Shown piece by piece: positions 1 through 5,681 of a stretch of DNA of 7,180 nucleotides; within the stretch, counting starts at the first letter, position 1, and the number at the start of each line of letters is the position of its first letter. A model generated the notes under the pieces. The model did no database searches. It was not told the origin of the DNA and saw only the letters and a list, made by a program, of their open reading frames with translations. The position numbers were made by a program, and so were the translations under genes. The stretch spans positions 1-7,180 of the forward strand of contig CAAFQL010000206.1 in assembly GCA_900765125.1 (NCBI GenBank), given 5' to 3'. Source of the DNA: Oscillospiraceae bacterium. Lineage in GTDB: Bacteria; Bacillota; Clostridia; Oscillospirales; Ruminococcaceae.

Positions 1-1
1 G

Positions 2-94
2 CTTCTGTCCACAAATGCCCTTGTTGAGGTGCTTAATACTATAATGACAAAAAGCGACCTTGAAAGGTTCATTACAGAGCTTACAAATGAGTAA
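2..94 (+). CDS. C-terminal fragment of an unidentified protein
   Basis: This frame is open from the left edge of the window and ends at TAA 92-94, giving 30 visible residues ending in ELTNE. Only the tail is present and I do not recognise the family. It looks helical (ALVEVLNTIMTK, then DLERFITEL). The ALVEVLNTI stretch faintly resembles the last helix of acyl or D-alanyl carrier proteins, which do occur beside MBOAT genes, but it is far too short to assign. The stop lies 19 bases before the proposed start of the MBOAT gene on the same strand, with no terminator hairpin between them, so it is probably the preceding gene of the same operon. That it is a real gene end is supported mainly by the frame stopping just before a strong ribosome site. 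Confidence 0.55.
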   Translation, partial: LLSTNALVEVLNTIMTKSDLERFITELTNE

Positions 95-97
95 TTT

Positions 98-106
98 GGG
101 GGAGGG
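98..106 (+). promoter_or_regulatory. Strong ribosome binding site that points to a CTG start
   Basis: GGGGGAGGG sits here. The GGAGG core (101-105) is 8 bases before CTG at 114, ideal spacing, but about 41 bases before TTG at 147, the first standard start codon in the frame. An in-frame TAA at 111-113 limits how far upstream the protein can begin. The site therefore favours initiation at CTG 114. Confidence 0.75.
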
Positions 107-113
107 ATTCTAA

Positions 114-1493
114 CTGTTTACCGCACTTACTTTTATTTGCTTTTTTTTGCCGCTTACAATAATTATATATAGGTTCGTTCCTCAAAAATCGAAACAGCCT
201 GCATTTATAATAATTAGTATGCTTTTTTTAGCTGTTTCTGATATTTTGTCGGCTATTGGTATGATCGCTGCTGCGATGATAACAGCAGTGTATGGGAAAT
301 TCAGCGTAACTTTGAGTAAGAAAAAGACCATCCTCTTTATTTTTACTATTGTCATTATGCTTATGCATATTATTAGCTTTATAGTCTTTAGTATGTATAA
401 TTTCCAAAGATTTGATAATGCACATTCATTTTTAAGATTCTGTTCCATAGGAGTTCCATTTTTCTTTTTTCAGGCAGTGCGTTTTACTATTGATGTTTAT
501 ACAGGTAAGATACGAAAAAATCCTGATATAAACGATTCTTTGGAGTTTCTTCTTTTCTATCCATGTCTTGTTATGGGACCTGTGATGACTTATAATGAGC
601 ATATAGAAATGTTGTCAGACAGCAGACAGTGTAGTGAAAGAATAGGAGAGGGACTTGGGTTATTTATAAAGGGACTTTCAAAGAAACTGCTGCTTGCAGA
701 TACAATAGGTTTGGTTTTTTCTCCTTTGTACGGAGATGTGAATAAAGATACAACTCTTCTTATGTCGTGGTTTATTGTTCTGGCATTTGCACTGGAATTG
801 TTCTTTACAGTAGCTGGCTATGGAGATATGGCTAAAGGCATTGCGCTATGCTACGGTTTTAAGATCCCTGCAAACTATAAATATCCTCTTTTGTCTGGTT
901 CGCTGTCACGTTTTGGAAGTGAGTGGAACATAAGCGTTGTCTCATGGTGTAAAAGCTGTTTTTCTCCTATGCTAAGAGGAAGCAGGTGGCAGTCTATAAT
1001 AGGTGTTACCGCTGCATGGATAATAGTAGGCTTCTGGTACAGACCGGAATTACAGGTAATCATATGGTGTGCATGGCTTGGATTCTGGATAGGGATGGAC
1101 GGATACATCAGAAATCAATTGAAACGTATTCCTTCTGTAATTTATGGTATAGTATTTTTTATAGTGACATTCTTTGGATGGGCGTTTTTGTCGGCTGATT
1201 CAATTGCAGGCGGCGTAAATATGGTTGGACTTCTTGTAGGCAGCAGTACAAGTATTTTTAGAGCACAGGATTTTTATTATATTAGTCAGGCGGGTATAGT
1301 AATTCTGATCGCCGTATATAGTGCTACAGGACATTTCAATGCTTTTATTGAACGCATGAGACGCATTCCTGTATTTTATGCTATAACAACTCTGTTTGGA
1401 TTTATTTTTCAGATACTGCTTCTGCTTTTATGTATAGTTGTTCTTGTAACCAATAACGATATTACTGCATTGCAGTTGAAAGGAGCGATATAA
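114..1493 (+). CDS. MBOAT-family membrane protein (DltB/AlgI-like), lacking both conserved histidines
   Basis: This is a polytopic membrane protein of about 459 residues with roughly ten hydrophobic segments. Family members move acyl groups across the membrane onto exported polymers such as teichoic acid or alginate. The N-terminus from CTG 114 reads (M)FTALTFICFFLPLTIIIYRF, matching the usual opening of the family, which the TTG at 147 would cut off. Other landmarks, numbered from CTG: MGPVMTYNEH near 154-163 (family GPIxRY), FIKGLSKKLLLAD 184-196, AGYGDMAKG 234-242 (family SGYSDMAIG) and YKYPLLSGSLSRF 255-267. The two family histidines are missing: the RWH-type position is EWN (Asn272, codon 927-929) and the catalytic GLWHG-type position is GFWYR (Tyr309, codon 1038-1040). 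The frame is otherwise intact, so I infer a pseudoenzyme or altered chemistry rather than decay. The next gene starts 2 bases downstream and encodes the usual partner type. Confidence 0.85.
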   Translation: MFTALTFICFFLPLTIIIYRFVPQKSKQPAFIIISMLFLAVSDILSAIGMIAAAMITAVYGKFSVTLSKKKTILFIFTIVIMLMHIISFIVFSMYNFQRFDNAHSFLRFCSIGVPFFFFQAVRFTIDVYTGKIRKNPDINDSLEFLLFYPCLVMGPVMTYNEHIEMLSDSRQCSERIGEGLGLFIKGLSKKLLLADTIGLVFSPLYGDVNKDTTLLMSWFIVLAFALELFFTVAGYGDMAKGIALCYGFKIPANYKYPLLSGSLSRFGSEWNISVVSWCKSCFSPMLRGSRWQSIIGVTAAWIIVGFWYRPELQVIIWCAWLGFWIGMDGYIRNQLKRIPSVIYGIVFFIVTFFGWAFLSADSIAGGVNMVGLLVGSSTSIFRAQDFYYISQAGIVILIAVYSATGHFNAFIERMRRIPVFYAITTLFGFIFQILLLLLCIVVLVTNNDITALQLKGAI

Positions 1494-1495
1494 TT

Positions 1496-2632
1496 ATGTA
1501 TAAAAAGCTCTCTGCATTGGTTCTTATGATCATATTGCTTGCAGGTACAGTATGGATCATTTCAGGCGGAATTTTCCATATTTTGTCAGGCAGGGATTTT
1601 AATGAATCGTTTTCTGAAAATATCCAGTTTACCTCTGGATGGAATGCCGCAGATACTATGGTAGATGATATGCTTCCGTTCTATGACAGAACTCTATGGC
1701 TTCGTACAAAGCTTACGCTTGCAACGGGAAGCAGAAAGATTGGAGATGTTTATATAAACAAAGAAAGGCTTATTCGTGAACCTGCCGTTTTAGATGAATC
1801 GTCTCTTATTGAAACAGCAGAGTATATAAATAGCTTTTATCTTAAATATTCTATTCCAACCTGTATGACAGCTTTTCCGGAGGCAGCTGAAATATATGTT
1901 GAATGTCTGCCGGAAAACGTAACTGTTCCGTCTCAGCTGGAACAGTTGGACAAATTTTATGAAAATGTAGATACTAAGATACGCACAGTAAATTCATATC
2001 ACGTTCTGTCTACATTTAAAGAGGATTATATCTATTATCGTACTGATTCAAGATGTACTGCAAACGGGGCGTATTTTGTATATAGAAGTCTTATACGAAA
2101 GATGGGGTATTATCCTGTACCATATGATCACTGGACAATTTCTCATATGAAAAATGATGTGAATGGTGATTTATATGATGTATGCCTTTATGATAGTGTA
2201 ACTCCAGATATACTTGATGTGTATACCTGTGAAAACAGCAGTGAGATAGTTTCTGTACGAAATTTCAATGGAAATGAGTGGTCTGAGGGAGCATTTTACA
2301 ATGACAGCGTTCTCGGATACGGAAGTATAGAAAGCTACTATATAGGCAAGCCATGCCTTTTAACAGAAATCGAAACAAATGTTGAAAATGGAAAGAACCT
2401 TCTTGTATTTAAAGATTCCTATGGTGATAATATGCTGCCATTTTTCACACAGCATTATGCAAAAATAGATGTAATAGATATAAGCTGCCTTGACAGGAAT
2501 ATTTCAGAGTTTGTAGAACCTTCGGATTATCAGCAGGTTCTCATTTTGTGTGACGCTGATACTTTTACTCATTCAAATGCTTTTAAATTCCTTGTAGGCA
2601 ATGCAGTAAAGGATGGTGAAAGAAATGATTGA
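1496..2632 (+). CDS. DHHW/AlgX-like exported protein with degenerate DHHW motif
   Basis: This 378-residue protein has an N-terminal signal anchor (about 5-30, KKLSALVLMIILLAGTVWII) and an extracytoplasmic SGNH-hydrolase-like body. Family traits visible: FYDRTLWLRTKL near 62-73, a DVYINKERLI segment (family GVYIGKDGYL type) at 84-93, FPEAAEIYVECLP at 127-139, and the nucleophile motif LLVFKDSYGDNMLPF at 302-316 with Ser308. AlgX/AlgJ/DHHW proteins complete polymer O-acetylation outside the membrane with a Ser-His-Asp set; the Asp and His lie in YYxTDxHW. Here that stretch is YYRTDSRC (180-187): Asp184 stays, but the His position is Arg186 (codon 2051-2053) and the Trp is Cys187. Triad chemistry therefore looks impossible as drawn. 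GAAAGGAG at 1478-1485 precedes the ATG by 10 bases. The gene is translationally close to the MBOAT gene and overlaps the PHP gene by 8 bases. Confidence 0.8.
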   Translation: MYKKLSALVLMIILLAGTVWIISGGIFHILSGRDFNESFSENIQFTSGWNAADTMVDDMLPFYDRTLWLRTKLTLATGSRKIGDVYINKERLIREPAVLDESSLIETAEYINSFYLKYSIPTCMTAFPEAAEIYVECLPENVTVPSQLEQLDKFYENVDTKIRTVNSYHVLSTFKEDYIYYRTDSRCTANGAYFVYRSLIRKMGYYPVPYDHWTISHMKNDVNGDLYDVCLYDSVTPDILDVYTCENSSEIVSVRNFNGNEWSEGAFYNDSVLGYGSIESYYIGKPCLLTEIETNVENGKNLLVFKDSYGDNMLPFFTQHYAKIDVIDISCLDRNISEFVEPSDYQQVLILCDADTFTHSNAFKFLVGNAVKDGERND

Positions 2633-3476
2633 TCTTCATATGCACAGCACTTGCTCAGATGGACAGGATAAGCCTGAGAAGCTTGTGGAAGTTGCAGCAG
2701 CAGCAGGTATAGATGTAATGGCTTTAACAGATCATGATACAATAAACGGGCTGGAAAGAGCCTGTAACGCTGCTGAGAAACTTGGGATAGACTTTATTCC
2801 CGGAATAGAAATAGGTTCATCTGGAGGACGTGAACTGCATATTCTTGGATATGGAGTAAACTATAAAGATAAAGGTCTTATAGATTTTTACGAGGGAAAC
2901 AGAGTACACAGAATAGCACGCCGTGACAGGTTTATAGAGCTTTTAAATAGAGCAGGAGTTCCTATTACTATTGAAGATATATGTCGTGTGAATGACGGCA
3001 AGAGTACTGGCAGACCTCATATAGCACGAACTATTGTGAGTATGGGATATGTAGATTCAGTGGACGAGGCTTTTAAAAAGTATTTGCAAACACCTGAATT
3101 TTATAGTCTTGACAGACCTAAACCCAGGTTTGACAAGTCAATTGAAATGATAAACAATGCCGGAGGAACAGCCGTTCTTGCACATCCGTATACATTGAAG
3201 CTTGATAAAGATGATTTTACAGCACTTTTGAAAAAACTTATATCAGCAGGGCTAAGCGGAATTGAGTGTTATTACAGTCGTCATACAGCAGAACAGACAG
3301 CTTACTACAGAAATATAGCTGATAAATACGGACTTATATTTACCTGTGGTTCCGATTATCATGGTTTAGATGTAAAGCCTGATATATTGCCGGGACGTGG
3401 ATGCAACAATTCGCTGCTAAATGCAGGTGTTCCTGAAGAAGAGATAATTGAAAGATTAAAAGATAAGATCAAATAG
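2625..3476 (+). CDS. PHP-domain metal-dependent phosphoesterase (TrpH/YciV, nucleotide phosphatase type)
   Basis: This 283-residue cytoplasmic protein resembles TrpH/YciV-like PHP enzymes. Characterised relatives act as 3',5'-nucleoside bisphosphate phosphatases (for example on pAp) or 5'-3' exoribonucleases on short RNA. All expected metal ligands are present, numbered from ATG 2625: His5 and His7 (DLHMHST), Asp12, His37 (LTDHDT), Glu62 (PGIEI), His72 (ELHILGYG), His132 (GRPHIAR), His187 (LAHP), and Asp244 with His246 (GSDYHG). I chose ATG 2625 rather than ATG 2613, because MIDLHMHS is the standard family opening and because AAGGA (2609-2613) overlaps the upstream ATG but lies 11 bases before 2625. 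The start overlaps the previous stop by 8 bases (ATGATTGA), which suggests translational coupling. It is the last gene before the terminator. The exact substrate cannot be read from sequence, and its link to the envelope genes is only positional. Confidence 0.88.
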   Translation: MIDLHMHSTCSDGQDKPEKLVEVAAAAGIDVMALTDHDTINGLERACNAAEKLGIDFIPGIEIGSSGGRELHILGYGVNYKDKGLIDFYEGNRVHRIARRDRFIELLNRAGVPITIEDICRVNDGKSTGRPHIARTIVSMGYVDSVDEAFKKYLQTPEFYSLDRPKPRFDKSIEMINNAGGTAVLAHPYTLKLDKDDFTALLKKLISAGLSGIECYYSRHTAEQTAYYRNIADKYGLIFTCGSDYHGLDVKPDILPGRGCNNSLLNAGVPEEEIIERLKDKIK

Positions 3477-3518
3477 AAAAAGACTACAGCATTGTTAAGA
3501 GAATGCTGTAGTCTTTTT
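3477..3518. terminator. Bidirectional intrinsic terminator between convergent genes
   Basis: A perfect 17-base inverted repeat (arms 3477-3493 and 3502-3518) with an 8-base loop (GTTAAGAG) begins AAAAAGACTACAG and ends CTGTAGTCTTTTT. The arms carry five A on one side and five T on the other, so either strand's transcript has a hairpin followed by U residues. It starts directly after the PHP stop codon and lies 45 bases past the stop of the convergent LRR gene, so it can serve both. Confidence 0.92.
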
Positions 3519-3563
3519 ATTTTTATTAAGAAGATATTCTCATAGGAATTTTTTAGCAGATGT

Positions 3564-5483
3564 TTACTGATCTTCAGGCATTATTGGAATAGAGTCAACC
3601 TTTTCAGCCAGGAAAAGCATAAGTGCAGTTCCATCTGAAGAATCAAATGTACCATCGCTACAGCAGTCAGCATTTGCAAGCTGAGCATCATTAAGCTTTA
3701 TACTGCCTGTCAAAGCCTTGCTTAAATAAATCATATCTATTGCTGTTACTTTACCATCCAAATTTACATCGCCAAACTTAACTTCAGGATTAATGTCATC
3801 AATTGGATTGCCTTCATAGTCAACAGCAGTGATTGTGTTATCAGATGCGTAAACATGACCTGCGGAATCCTTGGTAACAGCCATAGTAAATTCTTCAGCA
3901 GGTACAAGTGAGCCATCTTCATGGAGAATGTAACCAAAAGCCAGGCTGCCTATATTTTCTACAGAAGCAGGAATGCGTACTTCTGTCATAGACTTGCAGT
4001 TAATGAAAGCCTGCTTTCCAATAGATGTCATTGTATCAGGCAAAGTAACTGATGTAAGACTATTGCAGCCGCTGAAAACATACTCATTTATTTTTGTAAT
4101 ATTTTCCGGGATAACAACGTTTACAAGTGCATCACATTCAGCAAAAGTATAGTTGTCGATAGTGCTTAAAGATGTGCCGAAATCAATATCAGTAAGGGAC
4201 TTACAATCGCTGAATACCCACTTATCAAGACTTGTTAGACCATCGCCTAATGAAATAGATACGAGATCCTTACAATTTGAGAATGAACTGATGCCGATTG
4301 AAGTTACAGTATCAGGAATAGTAAGAGTTTCAAGACCACATCCATAGAATGAATAGTCGCAAATACTTTCAAGGTTTTCAGGAAGTTCTATAGATTTCAG
4401 ACTCTTACAGCCATAGAACAGCTGATCGGGGATCTCTTTAACAGATGACGGAAGCTTTACAGATTCAAGACCTGAGCATCCATAGAAAGCCTGCTTACGT
4501 ATCTCTGTAAGAGTTTCAGGCAATTCAATTGTTTTCAGATTTTCGCAGAACGCAAAAGAACCTGAGTTGAGTTCGGTGACGGTTTCAGGAATAGTGATAC
4601 TTTCAAGTGCTGACTTTGAGAAAACATCAGGACGTATAGTAGTCAGTTTACCTGGAAGAGAAACACTTGTTAGTGAGTAGCAGTTTGAAAATGCAGCTGT
4701 GCCGATTTCCTTAACACTGTCAGGCAGATTGATAGAAGTAAGACCGGTGTAAGCAAATGCACTGTTGGAAATATCTACTACTGTATTCGGAATGTCAATA
4801 TGTTCAAGTGAATAACAGTTATAGAATGCACTGCCTAGAATTTGAGTAACGCCTTCAGGTATTGTAACGTCTGTAAGGAGAGGACAATCCTGGAACATCA
4901 GTGTGCTGATCTTAGTCAGAGTTGATGGAAGAACAACAGATTTAAGATCTGAACAACCTGCAAAGGCTTCACTGCCAGCCTTTTCAAGACCTTCTGGTAA
5001 AACGACAGATTCAATACCGGACATGGTAAAAGCGTTCAAACCGAGAAGTTTAAGACCTGATGGAATATGTATATTTTTAAGATTTATACATCCACAAAAA
5101 GCGTTATTGGCAATAGTTTCTACTGTATCAGGAATGTAAATTGCGCTTATCTTAGATGAATAGAAAGCGTCTTTCTGAATGGCGTTTACAGGATAGCCAC
5201 TGATCTCATCAGGAATTCTGATCTCAGTAAGATCGCAGTCTTCAACTAAGCCTAAGATCTGAATTGCATCGTCTTTGAAGTCGTATTCGAAGTATTCCTC
5301 AGGAGTAACCTCCACAGCTGCCCAGAAATCGTCATCACTTTCTGTAATGATAGGCATTTCTTCTGAGATAATAGATATATCAGCCTCCTGAGCAAATGAT
5401 ATTGGAGCTGTTGTAAGTGCGAGTGATGCGGTAGCTGATAAAGCAATGAGTGCTGCCAGACTTTTTTTTACATTTCTCTTCAT
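3564..5483 (-). CDS. Secreted leucine-rich-repeat (LRR_5/BspA-like) protein with C-terminal type I dockerin
   Basis: This protein of 639 residues has a Sec signal peptide (MKRNVKKSLAALIALSATAS onward, likely cleaved after SFA, residue 31), an acidic linker, about eighteen LRR_5 units (roughly residues 90-517), a spacer and a dockerin (about 571-633). The repeat consensus is xIPxxVxxIxxxAFxxCxxLxx. LRR_5 domains are typical of surface or secreted adhesion and binding proteins; a type I dockerin plugs the protein into a cohesin on a cellulosome scaffold. It carries no catalytic domain, so it is probably a structural or binding subunit. ATG 5483 is preferred over TTG 5492 because AAAGGA (5494-5499) is 10 bases from the ATG but only 1 base from the TTG. 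The gene has its own consensus promoter and shares the terminator at 3477-3518, so it is probably transcribed alone. Whether its partner is a cellulosomal or cell-surface cohesin is unknown. Confidence 0.93.
   Translation of the reverse strand: MKRNVKKSLAALIALSATASLALTTAPISFAQEADISIISEEMPIITESDDDFWAAVEVTPEEYFEYDFKDDAIQILGLVEDCDLTEIRIPDEISGYPVNAIQKDAFYSSKISAIYIPDTVETIANNAFCGCINLKNIHIPSGLKLLGLNAFTMSGIESVVLPEGLEKAGSEAFAGCSDLKSVVLPSTLTKISTLMFQDCPLLTDVTIPEGVTQILGSAFYNCYSLEHIDIPNTVVDISNSAFAYTGLTSINLPDSVKEIGTAAFSNCYSLTSVSLPGKLTTIRPDVFSKSALESITIPETVTELNSGSFAFCENLKTIELPETLTEIRKQAFYGCSGLESVKLPSSVKEIPDQLFYGCKSLKSIELPENLESICDYSFYGCGLETLTIPDTVTSIGISSFSNCKDLVSISLGDGLTSLDKWVFSDCKSLTDIDFGTSLSTIDNYTFAECDALVNVVIPENITKINEYVFSGCNSLTSVTLPDTMTSIGKQAFINCKSMTEVRIPASVENIGSLAFGYILHEDGSLVPAEEFTMAVTKDSAGHVYASDNTITAVDYEGNPIDDINPEVKFGDVNLDGKVTAIDMIYLSKALTGSIKLNDAQLANADCCSDGTFDSSDGTALMLFLAEKVDSIPIMPEDQ
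3585..3773 (-). other. Type I dockerin module
   Basis: The last 63 or so residues hold two Ca-binding F-hand repeats. The first, GDVNLDGKVTAIDMIYLSKAL, has the full D-x-N-x-D-G...D pattern. The second, ADCCSDGTFDSSDGTALMLFL, keeps Asp at positions 1, 5 and 12 but has Cys where Asn or Asp is usual at position 3. The intervening LNDAQLANADC wording is typical of ruminococcal dockerins as I know them. Confidence 0.92.
3933..5267 (-). repeat. Eighteen tandem LRR_5 protein repeats of 22-23 residues
   Basis: Measured from the Pro (or equivalent Gly) after the beta strand to the next, the spacings along the protein are 27, 23, 22, 23, 23, 23, 22, 23, 22, 23, 23, 23, 22, then 23 five times. The four 22-residue units mostly replace the usual CxxL turn by a shorter one (TMSGIES, AYTGLTS, SKSALES, YGCGLET). 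The DNA copies are diverged, so this is an old protein-level repeat rather than a recent expansion. Confidence 0.9.
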
Positions 5484-5493
5484 AATTCCCAAA

Positions 5494-5499
5494 TCCTTT
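5494..5499 (-). promoter_or_regulatory. Ribosome binding site deciding the LRR-dockerin start
   Basis: On the - strand this reads AAAGGA. It is 10 bases before ATG 5483 and only 1 base before the in-frame TTG at 5492, so initiation at the ATG is favoured. Confidence 0.7.
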
Positions 5500-5528
5500 C
5501 GTATATTTTAACGTTCAGTACTAAATTC

Positions 5529-5544
5529 ATCTGCTTTTGCAGAT
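5529..5544 (-). other. Small hairpin in the LRR-dockerin 5' leader
   Basis: ATCTGC-AAAA-GCAGAT on the - strand forms a 6-bp stem with a 4-base loop, lying between the predicted transcription start (near 5555) and the ribosome site. It has no U-tract, so it is not a terminator. A role in protecting the mRNA 5' end is possible but only inferred. Confidence 0.45.
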
Positions 5545-5561
5545 TAAAATTATACGTTATT

Positions 5562-5590
5562 ATTATACAATATTTATTGCCTGTTGTCAA
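5562..5590 (-). promoter_or_regulatory. Perfect sigma-A-type promoter for the LRR-dockerin gene
   Basis: On the - strand TTGACA (5590-5585) and TATAAT (5567-5562) are separated by exactly 17 bases (5584-5568). Both boxes match the housekeeping consensus at all six positions. The expected transcription start is near 5555, giving a leader of about 70 bases. The strength of the match suggests high constitutive transcription unless a repressor acts. Confidence 0.88.
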
Positions 5591-5644
5591 GTCTTTAAGT
5601 TTAAAATGATGGTTGATAATTATGAATATTTCTGCAATTTATAT

Positions 5645-5679
5645 AAAAAAGCTGCCGCATGTTAAATGCAGCAGCTTTT
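5645..5679 (-). terminator. Intrinsic terminator of the carboxypeptidase/VanY-like operon
   Basis: On the - strand AAAAGCTGC (5679-5671) pairs with GCAGCTTTT (5655-5647), extended inward by four further pairs after a single A-C mismatch, around a 5-base loop, followed by a run of six T (5650-5645). It begins 2 bases after the VanY-like stop codon and separates that operon from the LRR gene's promoter. Confidence 0.9.
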
Positions 5680-5681
5680 GC

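Noticed and set aside
182..448. Minus-strand open frame opposite the start of the MBOAT gene
   Set aside because: It is the complement of hydrophobic membrane-segment codons, with no family match or supporting signals.
147..1493. MBOAT gene starting at TTG 147
   Set aside because: It has no ribosome site at a usable distance and would remove the conserved family N-terminus that is readable from CTG 114.
2123..2134. YDHW in the DHHW-like protein (residues 210-213) as a displaced catalytic motif
   Set aside because: The YYRTDSRCTANGAY stretch clearly occupies the family motif position; the later DHW falls in a variable loop and looks coincidental.
2613..2624. ATG 2613 as the PHP start
   Set aside because: The purine-rich site overlaps this ATG, and family proteins begin at the MIDLHxH residues, which fits ATG 2625.
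4153..5139. Short + strand open frames within the LRR gene
   Set aside because: They are antisense shadows produced by the repetitive LRR coding sequence.
3933..5267. Regular repeats considered as CRISPR or DNA tandem array
   Set aside because: The periodicity is at protein level (22-23 codons) with diverged DNA and no conserved repeat/spacer structure.
5484..5492. TTG 5492 as the LRR-dockerin start
   Set aside because: The AAAGGA site would be only 1 base away; ATG 5483 is better spaced and gives a normal signal peptide.
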